Below, one piece after another: positions 9,690 to 24,872 of a DNA stretch of 64,000 bases (positions are counted from its first letter, which is position 1; each line of letters starts with the position of its first letter). A program made the position numbers and the translations under genes. The stretch lies in assembly GCA_020310875.1 (NCBI GenBank), contig CM035427.1, positions 88,953,230-89,017,229 on the forward strand, given 5' to 3'. Source of the DNA: Ceratopteris richardii (lineage: Eukaryota; Streptophyta; Polypodiopsida; Polypodiales; Pteridaceae). The notes below the pieces were generated by a model that worked only from the letters and a program-made list of their open reading frames with translations, was not told the origin of the DNA and did no database searches.

Positions 9690-10050
9690 CATACACTTCC
9701 TAATGCACATAAATCATTTATGGATTCCTATAAGGATTGTTTTATGGATGATTTTCCTTCTAAACTACCACCTTCTAGGGAATCTCTTGACCATAGTATA
9801 GAATTAATTCCTACTAGTTCTCCTCCCCATAAAGCACCTTATAGGCATGGCCCTTTACATAAAAAAGAAGTAGCTAATCAATTTAAGGATCTACTCCATA
9901 AAGGACTTATAAGCCCTAGTTCTTCTCCCTTTGGAACACCTATTCTTTTTAGTAGAGAAGAAGAACAAGACTTATAGGATGTGCATTTACTATAGAGTGC
10001 TCAATAATATCACAATTAAAAATAGACATCCTATTCTTAGGATAGATGAT
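9690..10050 (+). pseudogene. Gypsy RT N-terminal fragment, plus strand
   Basis: The frame at 9720-9977 reads as the spacer and first part of a Ty3/gypsy reverse transcriptase. It includes [40 protein letters not shown] and, after a stop, [19 protein letters not shown]. This is opposite in direction to the RNase H fragment 200 bases away and to the chromodomain at 3456. Either part of the gypsy element was inverted or two elements are mixed here. It joins LTR-like sequence at about 10055. Confidence 0.7.
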
Positions 10051-10059
10051 TTGCTTCAC

Positions 10060-10156
10060 CCTCATGAATCTTCACCTCCTAAATCAAAACACAAATCATT
10101 AAAACCCTCAAGAAATTAAAATCCATATAACATTCCATTATTGCATAAAGTATAAT
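10060..10156 (-). repeat. Remnant of gypsy 5' LTR
   Basis: About 97 bases matching 3150-3250, the right-hand end of the LTR at 2760-3250. It is followed by AGTAA at 10157-10161, the same five bases that precede 2760. It marks the right border of the gypsy insertion; most of this LTR has been lost. Confidence 0.65.
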
Positions 10157-10161
10157 AGTAA

Positions 10162-10745
10162 CTATTGTAGATGTTCATGATTTGGATGTTGTTGGTGTGG
10201 ATATTTTCATACTAAAATAAAGAGAAGGTGGAAATTCCAAGATTTCTAATTTTCTTTATGTAGTAGACATTAAGAAGAATTTTCTCTCTATCTCAACTTT
10301 TATAATAGATGATTATAAAGTGATCTTCAAGAAGGACTCATTTCAAATTCTAAAATGAAGAAAATTTTATTAAAGAAGGTGAACATACAACTGGCTTGTT
10401 TGTTTTATCAAAGATCAACCATGAAAATTTTGCAAGGACATCTACATTAACAAAGGTAAACATGGAGCTTTGGCATGCCATATATGTGAACATCAATTAT
10501 GTAGCCCTTATGCACATGAAAGAATTAATATGATTGAAAAGTTGCCTACTTTTTCTTTATGAGATGATCTATATTCCTGTGAAGGATGCTTGGAAGGAAA
10601 CTTACACAAATAATCTTTCAAAAAGGATGGATATATCAAGGCTACAATGAAGTTGCAAATTACTCACTGAAATGTGAATGGACCCATGAGAGTAGCCTCA
10701 ATTCATGGTCAAAGTATTTTGTCACATTCATTGATGATTTTTTAG
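10162..10745 (+). pseudogene. Copia protease to integrase start, degraded (outer element C1)
   Basis: This resumes the protease broken at 2758. It reads TIVDVHDLDVVGVDIFI, then LYVVDIKKNFLSISTFI, then the GAG-pre-integrase part with LWHAIYVNINY and CEGCL. The integrase start is YFVTFIDDF, near 10720-10742. Several stops and frame changes are present. Coding resemblance ends abruptly at about 10745, where sequence in the opposite direction begins. Confidence 0.65.
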
Positions 10746-12255
10746 CAATGACAAGTCATTAGAGGACTTCCCAACAATCAACATATCATCAACATAAAGT
10801 ATCAAGCATATCAAGCTACCATATGAGCATCTATTTGTGTAGAGCCAATGATCCCGATTGCTTCAAGAATAGCCTTGAGATTTCATAAAAGCATCAAAAT
10901 TTTGGTACCATTGTCTAGGGGACTATTTAAGTCCATATAAGCTCTTCTTTTGCTTAAAAACTAGATTTTCTTTGCCACAAACTACATAACCCTCAGGTTG
11001 TTCCATATAGATCTCATTAGATATCCATGCAAGAAAGAAGTTTCCACATCCATTGGACTAGCTCTAAGTCCTCCATTGCAACAAATCCAAACAACATGCA
11101 CAATGTAGTCATCTTGAATATTGAAGAGAAGATTTTATTCAAAATGAACACCATGTTGTTGCTTAAAAGCCTTTTCAACAAGTCATGCTTTATACTTTGG
11201 AGAAGCACTATCTGATGTGAATTTTAGCTTATATACCCATTTACCTAGCAAAGCTTTCCTATCCTTTGGCAAAGGTACTAAATCCCAAGTACCATTCTTG
11301 TGAATAGAATCCAATTCACTCTTCGTGGAATGCTCCCGCTTGAAATGAACCTCTATCAGTATAACCTCTTTGTAGCAAGAAGGCTCACTAGCATCTATTA
11401 TCATAACAAAATAGATCATAGATGCTAGTGAGCATCTATCCAAACCTAGAACATATTTATCAGGTGGATCTGAGACATGTGCAGAATGTCTCAATGGTTG
11501 TTGAATAACAACGTTTGTAGATTTCTCTGATTGGAAATTCTCCTAAACATCCCTGTGTGTAGCATTTTTATGCATGCTAACTATCCTAAAACACCACATT
11601 TCTCACTTTAACCTCCTTAATGGCTCGTCTATGCATCTTAGACTCATTGAAAATGATATCACTAGTGCTGATCACTGACCATGTTATTGAATCCCATAAG
11701 AGATATCCAAATTGGCCTTCTTGACCATATCCAAGAAAAATTCATTTCTTTGAGTTATAGTGCAGGTTTTGTCTAAGTTTTTTGGGTATATGAACATATG
11801 CTTCACATCCAAAAACTCAAAAGATGATCATAATATAGTGGTTTTCCTATCCACAACTCTTGTGCCACTTTTAGACCTTTGGAAATACTAGGTGAAAGGT
11901 TAATCACATGAATTTCATTCAATACCACTTTTGCCCAAAAGCATTGTGAAAGGTTTGCATGATGCTGCATGGAAAATACTCTATCTTGAATAGTTATATT
12001 CATCCTTTCAACTACACCATTATGCAATGGGGTATAAGGAGTTATACAATCTATAGGAATTCCTCTACACTAACAAAAAAGGTTGAATTCATGTGAGGCA
12101 TACTCATCCCTATTATCTAAACACAAATCCTGAATTTAGTTACTTTTTCAGTCTCAATTCAAGTAAAACATTTTCTCAAAGTAGGGAGTACCTCATCCTT
12201 TGATTTGATAAGATATACCTAGAATTTTTTAGTAGCATCATCTACAAAAGTGAAA
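10746..12255 (-). pseudogene. Copia integrase-RT segment in inverted orientation
   Basis: Minus-strand copia pol, in order: integrase core start FTFVDDATKKF (near 12250), a later integrase region GVVERMN (near 12010), RT start KNGTWDLVPLPKDRKALLGKW (near 11330) and RT active site LYVDDMLIVG (near 10790). It starts at the same place in the protein where the plus-strand segment before 10745 stops. Beyond 12255 the plus-oriented LTR begins. The layout fits inversion of the INT-RT part inside one element, with loss of the RNase H end. Many stops. Confidence 0.65.
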
Positions 12256-12266
12256 GTAAAGAGAAA

Positions 12267-12804
12267 TGTTAATAAAGTAGGTCTATGGTCTAGGAATCCG
12301 ACTACTTCAGACAGATCTGAAAATCGGATACCGTTTGGTCACTCGTCTGTAGGAACAATGACCTCAAGAATAGACTCAAGTATAAGTTCATGTGCTCTCA
12401 TATTCAAGTGATCCACTTAGCCTAGTGGTTAAGTCTCATGGTTGTGGAAGAGGAGCTCTTAGGTTCAATCCCCATGGTGAGCATGGGGAGAGAGTTTTGC
12501 CCAAGAAGCTCTAGAGCCTTCTAACTCAAGTTAACGTGAGTTAACTTGAGTCTTGAGAGACTTAACTTGAGTGACAAGTACAACCACCACTAGTGGACTC
12601 TAGTGGAAGGTACTAAAGCAGTGGATGAGATCACTCTAGCCACTAGTGGAAGGTATCAAAGGAGTGGAGAAGATTGCGAATGCACTTGTGGACTTTAGTT
12701 ACAATTGTGGTCCTCATTGATTCAAGCAACTATATATAGAGGCATATGGCTGGGAGGTGAGTACACATTCATTCATGAGCTAGTAATGTAGAAACTCTGT
12801 TGCC
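12267..12804 (+). repeat. Diverged 3' LTR of outer copia element (C1)
   Basis: Starts TGTTAATAAAGTAGGTC and is homologous to 1546-2032 across most of its length, including the tRNA-like module and the AACTCAAGTTAAC segment. A TATATATAGAGGCATATGGCTGGGAGG stretch near 12735 matches the promoter region of the other LTR in two blocks. The right edge near 12804 is approximate. Divergence from the 5' LTR is clearly high, in keeping with an old insertion. Confidence 0.6.
12418..12472 (+). promoter_or_regulatory. tRNA-like A/B-box module inside the LTR (third copy)
   Basis: TAGCCTAGTGG at 12418-12428 and GGTTCAATCCC at 12462-12472 have the same 33-base spacing as at 1694. The B-box is unchanged among the three copies although the surrounding LTR has diverged. 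Confidence 0.5.
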
Positions 12805-12904
12805 CATGGCTGCAGTCATAGTCACATGCATATTTGAATGCCTTGTAGTAGGTATCTTTGTAGACTGATTAGAAACTAACATTTCATATAGTAGAGACTG
12901 ACAT

Positions 12905-13482
12905 TGCCTCATCTGAGCAACAACCTCAATGTCTCTTCTTACTGTTTGCTAGTTGTCCATCAAATGTAGTGTTTTCTAGACTCTTCAATGCTTCATTCTA
13001 CCTCGGTCCTATCTTTTGGGCTTAAGATTTTTAAGAAATGAATGACAATGCCGAGAAACGGTGCTATTCTATCAACTTCATGTAGTTGAGAAAATCATCT
13101 CATAAACTCTCAATGTAGATGAGTTAGAGTCACACTAAACTTTGGGGAATTTACCCATCTTAAAAATCCTTCTCTGCTATGCTGACTGAAGTCTTCAAGT
13201 ACTGAACAAGTACATCTTTGGGTAACCCTTGGATCTGCATTGTTCTTCGAATGCATCCAATTACTTAATTATGTTCATTCCAGTGAACTCCCCTTTCTCT
13301 TGCAAAGGTGATTGCACGGTACATGCACCTTGTTTTTCTATAATCATGTCCCTAAAAACCTCCTCCATTCTTCTTTGTTGGAAGCTTCTAGAATGAAGTA
13401 ATAAATCTAATATGATCAATTCTAGAAGTTCCTTTAAGTGCCATAAAATCTCACTGTATTGATTAGCGAGGAGAAAAAACAT
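12905..13482 (-). pseudogene. Gypsy gag fragment (family G1), minus strand
   Basis: The minus-strand reading begins MEEVFRDMIIEKQGACT and continues LDAFEEQC, matching in order the gag at 25303-25870 (MEEMFKNMMIEKQGT..., DAFEEQVQ, EVVAQM/EAVAQM at the end). Stops and frame changes are many. It is a third copy of the G1 gypsy family in this window, reduced to gag. No adjoining protease or LTR was recognised. Confidence 0.6.
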
Positions 13483-15030
13483 TTTTCAAAAATTCTCAAG
13501 TCTTTTCAAATAGATGCCTATATTTTCAAGGAATTGCACTTCTTTTCTTATTCTTAAACTAGAGTTCCTTTCCCTAGGGTTCAGATGTATCTTGGTTTTT
13601 TAAGATTTTTATTTTGTTATTTTTTTTGTTCTTTGGAATTTTTCTTAATGTATTTAATATTTATGTATAAAGATTGCAAAATGGTAGAAAAGGTAAAAGT
13701 ATAAAATCAACAAGTAAAAGGAGTGGTGAAACTATGGACTTATGTGCTCACAATGGAAAGTTTCCTAATGCAAGTGAGATGGTTTCAATGCAATAAACAA
13801 ACAATCCTTTTTATTTGTGCATGCATGAATTGAAAGAACTTGAAATAATATTATCTCATCCTTTTTTATTTGATGTAGAGGTTAAAGCGTGTAATGTGAA
13901 AAAATAAGTTTACATTATTCAGTAGGCAACTCCTAGATACATGAAAATAGAAGTGCTTTGTGCAAAATCAAACTTCCCTTCTTCTTGTTGGGGGAAAAAA
14001 GTAGAGGCTCCTCCTAAAAGCTCCTTTTCTTGTGGAGGTGCTCAGTTCCCTAGGGAATAGGGCTCAACAACTAGGGAAAAGAATCAGTTGTAACAATGTT
14101 TGGAACCTCTTCTTAGTGTCTGAACGTCCTCCTTTTCCTGCACTCATGCACACAAAAAAAAGAAAAGATCAAAACTAAATGAGAAGTAAACCAAGTCCGA
14201 AGCCCTAGCCAAGCATATGCCATGTTTTATGTCGGGTCACCAACTATCAAGGTGTAAAATGAGACCACCAGGTGGATCGGGAAAGGCTTTTCTATGGGTA
14301 TCTTCATGGCTACACATGGGGTGTTTGGTGCAATGCTTTAAGAAGTCGGAAGTGAGTTCAAAGTTGATTGAGGTGATTGAGTATGCGATTGTGCTAATGT
14401 ATGAATGATCTAAGACATGCAAGTGCAAAGAAATTAAGTAACTTAACTAAGTTTAAGAAGAGTTCCTTTTTGTTTTCAGTGGGAGAAGCCTAACTTTGTT
14501 TCATAGGAATCAAATATATGGAAATAAGAAAATTGATAGCTTTTTGTTCTAGAGGAATGTTACACGATTGATGCGTATTTTGTTCTATAGGAAACAAATA
14601 AGTGGAAAGAAAAATGTAAATAGTGTCCTAGTTTACATGACTATTTTGATATTGATGCATTAGATTGAACGAAACTTCTGTAGAAGATGAATTCACTACA
14701 GTGGAAGAATCTACATCCATTAATGAATGATTACTGAAATGAATCTAAAAGAGTACTAGTGATGCCAAAAGGAAATTCCGATACAAAATATGCTCAAAAT
14801 AAAGATATAAAAGTAGTTTCTAGCTCAATGAACTAAATTCATCCAAATAGGAAAGATGGATGAATAAGAACTCAAGCATCTGTAGCCCCCAATGTCGGCA
14901 AACACTTGATCTCACTCCACCTTCTTGTAAGCTTTGTAATTGATTCATAATTCTAGTAAAGCCTCATAATTATTCGTAAGATCGCATAAATGCTTGTACA
15001 ATCTTGTAAATGCTCGTAATGTTCAATGCT
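13483..15030. other. No gene recognised; probable decayed LTR or leader sequence
   Basis: AT-rich sequence without a convincing frame. A minus-strand TTGGTGACCCGAC near 14229-14241 resembles a retrotransposon primer site in form, but I could not match it to a known tRNA end. As the G1 gag fragment at 12905-13482 runs in the same direction, this may be its old 5' region. Confidence 0.3.
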
Positions 15031-15936
15031 CTCTCTTTCAGACGTACCTGTAGAAAAAGCACTAGGAAAAAATATAAGTACATTTATAAATAATGAAAAA
15101 CAAATGCTCATTTATTACTTCCATTTTCTCTCTTATCTCATTGTCCTTTATGCTTCTTTTTTTCATACTCTATCTTTTTGCATGATAGCTGTTTAATGTC
15201 CAACATTTCCTCATTTGCATGATATGAACATTTACACGCACATGACATGCATGCACATACCTGCTTTCATACAGATAAACTCTCAAACATGAGAATACAC
15301 ACACAAAGATTGAGCTTTACAACCCATACAAAAGTTAAATTGTTTCATTTCAATTTTGATTGATTCTTATTTATGAGTTTAATGTTGAGGCATCTAACAC
15401 TATGTGTCCAAGTGCTATAGCAATTTGATGAGCATTATTCGATGTCATAATAGCGATGTGCAAGCCATAAGGTCTCACTTTAATAGAGATATAACCAAAG
15501 CATGGTAGGTCAAGTGCCACATAGAGGTTCATATAATGATAAGATAATTATCTTGTTATGTTTAAGAGTTTGCATGCACAATTGGTTGCAACTTATGGTA
15601 GTAATCTTTAGTCATATTCTATAATGATTCATGGCTTTAGCCTTCAATCAAGCAACAATTATGAAATCTTGTACGGTCAATCTGTCCATGCATCAATTCA
15701 TACATAGAGCAAGATAGAAATTTTCAGCCAATTTTATGAAACATACGAGTTCTTCTAGGAAAACTCATAGTCAAAAGCATACAGTAATCTTTTTCGAAGA
15801 AATCAATGCATAAAAGTCATGTTCATAAAGTAAGTCATGCATTAGTGTTTGTTGGACTACAAGCATTGATGTGATAAATGAAAATTTATACTTTGATGAT
15901 CCTAGAAGATGCACCTATAATTGAGACAATCTTTCC
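15031..15936. other. No gene recognised
   Basis: Contains a short (CT)n followed by CAGACGTACCTGTAGAAAAAGCACTAGG in interrupted form, which recurs in similar order after the (CT)n at 16807-16846. The rest is AT-rich and without structure I can name. Confidence 0.35.
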
Positions 15937-16167
15937 TTACATATTTTTAGAGAACAAAGCATTGAACATGTGCAAGAAGCCATAGCTGGCCAGATAACCA
16001 ATAGTGCATTGAAGCCAACAAGAAGCACCAAAAAGTTCAGGATACACTGCACTTGATCCATTATCACTTTTTGGGAAGTATGGAGGATCTCTAGTCAATG
16101 AACTAACTATCAAGATAAACACAAAAGCTAGGATCAAACGACGAGCAAGGATCACAGCTACTAGCAT
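15937..16167 (-). CDS. Short hydrophobic ORF, possible exon of unknown gene
   Basis: A 76-codon minus-strand frame with two hydrophobic stretches. They are VAVILARRLILAFVFILIVSSL near the start, which could be one membrane segment or a signal anchor, and FGASCWLQCTIGYLASYGFLHM near the end. Between them lies a polar PPYFPKSDNGSSAVYPE. The composition is more protein-like than the surrounding AT-rich DNA. I do not recognise a family, see no neighbouring exon, and cannot exclude a chance frame or an exon captured by a transposon. Confidence 0.25.
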   Translation of the reverse strand: MLVAVILARRLILAFVFILIVSSLTRDPPYFPKSDNGSSAVYPELFGASCWLQCTIGYLASYGFLHMFNALFSKNM

Positions 16168-16806
16168 ATGCTAGTGAAGACAAAACGGATTATGAGCAAA
16201 AGTGTACCACAAGTTCAACTCCTTTCCTTTGATATTGAGATGTAGTTTTCTAAACAATGACGAGTAGAACAAAGAAACAAACACACCAATATTCTCTCAC
16301 CATGCTCTTTCTTTCTCTCTATCTCTCTTGGTCACCACTAAATGAATGTCACACATATCAAGTAAAGACAAAAACGTTTTTAATGATCTGTTCATGGTAT
16401 GCCTTACTAAAGTAGCACTTATGACAAATTATCCAAACACTTTCGTAGAGGTGTATGTATGTACAACAACTTAGCCATTCACTACAATGCTAAAGTAGGC
16501 ACAACACTACCCACATACAAAAGTGGGAGAAGTATGCAAACGTGTAGTTGATGGTTGGATATGCAAAATCATACAAACACGGCGTAATTATGTGAACACT
16601 TTGCAATAAAACATAAGAAGAAGCATAGAGTAGCATGAGAGCAACAAATGCATAAGAAAGGGGAATGCATAGTGCAATAAAATGATGCAAGTATTGAATT
16701 TATCAATTGCAATCAATTTTCAAGCACACTTTTCCCATCGTCCATCATCTATACACATAGCTTTGCAAACGAATCATTCCCTATCGCAATATGTCTTCTA
16801 CTCGCT
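16168..16806. other. No gene recognised
   Basis: AT-rich sequence with short CT-rich stretches near 16310-16330. No reading frame or repeat border supported. Confidence 0.4.
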
Positions 16807-16811
16807 CACTC

Positions 16812-16848
<37 letters not shown>

Positions 16849-17110
16849 GTTAGACATACCTGCATAAAAAGCATTAGGAAATACGGCACACAAATAAACA
16901 TGTATATATACATACAGACATGCACACACGTGCATGACATATCACTCACTTCACTCACACATTTACACACACATGCACATGCAAACAAAATGAAGCACAC
17001 TTTGAAACACACCCGTACACGATTTCATGCACACACACACATGACTGACAGTTATTCACACGTACACACACATACATAGAGTTAGACACACGCATGTATA
17101 CTTATGTGCA
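16807..17110. repeat. (CT)n tract followed by CA-rich low-complexity DNA
   Basis: A (CT)n run at about 16807-16846 is followed by CAGTTAGACATACCTGCATAAAAAGCATTAGG and then scattered CACA and ACATGCAC repeats to about 17110. A similar (CT)n-then-ACCTGNANAAAAAGCA order occurs near 15030-15070. It may be the same dispersed repeat. Confidence 0.7.
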
Positions 17111-17371
17111 CTTAAATATTTACTTATATATAAGAATTTTTATTATTCATATATAATTAATGATTTTGTTTTCTTATTCTTTTGTTTTGTAACTTTACAT
17201 GCTTGTATATACAATTACTCACTCATAAACTCATGCCTAGACATAAGCACACATGCATGTATATATACCATCACTATCACATACATATTGAATATACACT
17301 CCCTCAAATGTACATTCACAATCACATAATTGCAGACACACACACACTTATAAACACATCCACATTCATAT

Positions 17372-17512
<141 letters not shown>

Positions 17513-17934
17513 AGTTGCACATACATATTGACCCAAATAAATGCACAAACACATTTACAAAAACATAAACATACATGCATAGTTATGACCACATACTTAT
17601 ACATACATAAACACACAAGCACCCTTAGAGTCACACATATGAAAACCATATAGTCACATAAATTCTCACCTATGCACACACATACATATATACACACATG
17701 CTTATGCACACACATACATATGGGCACACTAACACCTAAGGGTACACACACAAAAAATCATATACAGATGTAGACATAATTAGTTAAACGCTTCTTTTAT
17801 TATGCGTCTTTTTTGTTTTGTTCCTTTTATTATTAAAATTCTTTAAGTTTATTATGTATATTAGGTTTTATATACTAACATATGTTAATTCACACACTCA
17901 TAGTCAGATAACATATGTAACCATTATCATGCAC

Positions 17935-20875
<2,941 letters not shown>

Positions 20876-21165
20876 CACTTGTATTATCAAATCTTCAATC
20901 TTATGAGTAATGAATGTACCTTTACTTCACGATTTACTCCTTTTGATCCTTTTGATTGCTCTCGTGTGGCTTCCTTTAGCCTTTTCTTCAACTTTATCCT
21001 TTTCTGAATCTTCAGATGTTGAATTTTGTATGTTTGCAACAGTCGAGGTCCTTCCTTCAATTTTGATAGAACCTGCCATTGATGGAGATGTTTAATCTCC
21101 AAAAGAAAAGCTATACTTGATTTTAGAACACCTATATATCCAACATAGCTTAAAAGCTTCACCAA
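20876..21165 (-). other. Short ORF upstream of C3 gag
   Basis: On the minus strand an ATG at about 21078 opens a frame starting MAGSIKIEGRTSTVANIQ, rich in Lys, Glu and Ser, that stops after about 50 codons, just before the gag start. It may be the true gag N-terminus in a shifted frame or leader sequence. Not recognised. Confidence 0.25.
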
Positions 21166-22125
21166 TTTTGGAAGTCTTTACCAAATTATGAACACTTAAA
21201 ACTTCTGTGAGTTATGGCTTCACTCAGAAAAGTGTGCTACACAAAACTCACTCATTGGCTAATGAAATGATTAAAGTTTTCTATGAAACTTTGAAACAAT
21301 GCTCTCCTAATGTTTTTGTAGCTACTCCAAGTGAAAGTTCTTCAAAAGAACTTACAAAACTTTAGATTTATTTCAATAAGTAAACCTATGTCTGAAGCAA
21401 GCTTTCTCTGCAAGCGACTTTCACATATGCAACTTTAAACATTTGGTTCTCTCAATCTATAACCCGTTTAATCAAATGCTTTTAGACATAGATGGATTAC
21501 CTTCCAACTAGATTTTCAGTGCTCATTTGTGTAAAAATTTACAATCTACACTAAGATCTGGTCATATCTTTGACCATCAAGATTGCACCTATTTTAGAAG
21601 TCACTCATCACTTTAACACATATGAATGTTCCTACTCACAATTCTCTCAGCCTGTTAACAAAAGGATCTCTCGATTGGCTACAAATAGAAGGATAATTTG
21701 GATAAGGGTCGAGGTGAAATTCTCTAGAAAAACATCTATAAACTTGAACTTACATCTGATGGATAATTCTCACACTCAAAACTCACTTTTTCATCATCTA
21801 CACATCCTCTATTTGTCTATTCTTCTTCTCTCCTATATGACACGTCTATATATAAGTATATATAGGTCTATATATCAAGATTTGTTACTAATACAAAATG
21901 TGTATGAACTATTTACAAGATTAATATACATGAGTCTGTAAACCATCTCTTTCTGATCCTTCTATTCACTTTATGCTTCATCCTTTCTCTTTTTGTTCAT
22001 TCTTCATTGTTCAATCCTCTTTGTCATCATGAATTTATGTTTTCTTGCTCCAACATCCTGCTCAACTTTAACCTGTCTTTTGATAGGCACAAGGTGAGAT
22101 ATTTCTCGGTTTGATGAGATAGTAG
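21166..22125. other. No gene recognised; possible decayed LTR
   Basis: AT-rich. A TATATATAAGTATATATAGG stretch near 21848-21866 could be a decayed promoter of an LTR belonging to the C3 element, whose 5' side would lie here on the minus strand. No primer site or LTR partner was found. Confidence 0.3.
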
Positions 22126-22985
22126 CTTTACCTTTATCTTCTCCACTGTGGTCGTTCATCAAACACCACATCTCGGCTGACAAAAATCTTCCTTGCCTCA
22201 GGATCCCACAACTTGTATGCTTTAGACTCTTCATTATATCGTAGGAAGACACACTTTTTGCTTTTTAAATCCAACTTTGATGTTGTTGAATCAGGAATAT
22301 GTGCATAACAGAAACAACCTAAAATTTTGAAATGCAAAACTGAAGGCTTTTTTACCAAAATATGTTTCTTTAGGAGTCATTTCCTTCCGTGCTTTTGTGT
22401 AGCTTTGATTAAGGATGTAGACTAGTGTATTGATTGCTTCTACCCAGAATGAATTAGGCATGCCTTGAGCCTTTAACATACAGCGAGCCATTTCAGCTAC
22501 TCTCCTGTTCCTATGCTCGACAACGCCATTTTGTTGAGGTGTATGAGCTGTGGTAAGTTGCCTTTTCACACCATGCTCCTTACAATAATTGTTGAATTCT
22601 GTTGACAAGAATTCACCTCCTCTGTCTGTTCTGAATTGCTTCAATTTCTTTCCTGATTCATTTTCCACATACGTATGCCACATTTTAAAATTTTCAAAAG
22701 CATTAACCTTCTCTCAAATGAAATAAACCCACATCTTTCTACTATAATCATCGACTAACAACAAAAAGTAGAAAGATCCTCCTAAAGCAGGTGTAGACAT
22801 TTTACCGCTATTGAAATGATTTCCACATTCAAATTGATATAAAAAAAAATAAAAAACATTTTGTTTTCATAATGGTTAACTTTTATTTCTCTCAAACCTT
22901 TTTGATAAATTTCTCTGACTTGACTAATCTCTCTTTAGTACCTGCATTCAACAAAACCCTGAAGATCTGGACTGATCAAAGATCT
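22126..22985 (-). pseudogene. Copia integrase fragment (family C4)
   Basis: Minus-strand segments of a Ty1/copia integrase: FYFLLLVDDYSRKMWVYFI (near 22770), FRTDRGGEFLSTEF and HTPQQNGVVEHRNRR (near 22620-22500). ILGCFCYAHIPDS and WDPEARKIFVSRDVVFDE follow (near 22320-22150). The last part of the frame changes phase. Catalytic D, D and E are in recognisable positions, but the surrounding protein is broken by stops. Gag, RT and LTRs are not seen here. It differs clearly from the C2, C3 and C5 families. Confidence 0.75.
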
Positions 22986-23630
<645 letters not shown>

Positions 23631-24044
23631 AAATATATGAGATAAATATTTTAATATATATTTTAATCTATATAATAGTTCATTTTAAACTATGTAACTA
23701 ATAAGCTCTTATGATTAATCATAATAGTTGGTTTAATATATAATGCAACTATACATAGGAATAGGTACTACATAATTTAACTAATAATTAATGTATTTAA
23801 TTTAATATAAATTAATTCAAATTAATAATTAATTAATAAAACAATAACTATATGCATATGTGAGTAAAGTGAAGACATCTAAGCAAAGTGTGAGTAGAAG
23901 TATGCATGTGCAGGTTTGTGTTGTGTGTGTGTTTCGCATGATGTGTGTGTGTGTGTTAACTAAGTGAATGCATGCATGCAAATAGCTGTATATATATGTA
24001 ATGATTAGTTATGATTTTTTCCTAATGTCTTCTGCACGTATGTT
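23631..24044. other. No gene recognised; AT-rich DNA
   Basis: AT-rich with TTAATTAA-like runs and short TGTG repeats. Nothing further supported. Confidence 0.4.
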
Positions 24045-24250
<206 letters not shown>

Positions 24251-24872
24251 AGAGTATAGATTAATGTACGAGCATGATGTATGTGTGGAATGAGTTAATG
24301 CATGAGTATGAGAATGCATGTACAACCTGAAGTGCATGAGTACGTAAAAGGTAATAATATGTGTGCATGAGAGTATGAGTAAATGTGCATGGAGTTAGTG
24401 TGAATGCATGTGCATGAGTGTATCCAAGTGTGAATGTATGCATATGAATGCATGTGTTTGAATGATATGCATGTGCATGAGAAATGCATGTATGTATATG
24501 AGAGTGAGCTACCATGTATGAGAATGTATGAGCATGTTATATGTATGTGTGTTTTATGTTTTTTAAGATATACTTATGGTTTCCTAGTGAACTTCTTTTG
24601 TAGAACATTGATAAAGATTGATGAGCACTGATGAATTGATGATACTTACGAATTTTTGACTAGGAGATTGGAGCTGCTTATATGCTGCTTCTCCTACCTT
24701 TTCTAAATCACATTTTAAAATCAAATCTTTTATAAGACTTTTTCATCAAAGTATTTGTATAGGATTTATTATAGTTCCGAAGTAGCGTTGCAATATTACT
24801 ACTCAAAAAGTCTTTAGCATTGTTACGAAAACAATTCATTTATCAATTGAAACTTTATATTATTCTTTATTT
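24251..24872. other. No gene recognised; ATG-rich low-complexity then AT-rich DNA
   Basis: GCATGTGCATGAG-type short repeats to about 24560, then ordinary AT-rich sequence up to the start of the G1 gypsy coding region. A 5' LTR and primer site of that element should lie here, but I could not recognise them. Confidence 0.35.

Noticed and set aside
14217-14428. Minus-strand TTGGTGACCCGAC as a primer site and the two short frames around it
   Set aside because: No adjoining LTR end could be shown and I could not match it to a tRNA; the frames have no recognisable content.
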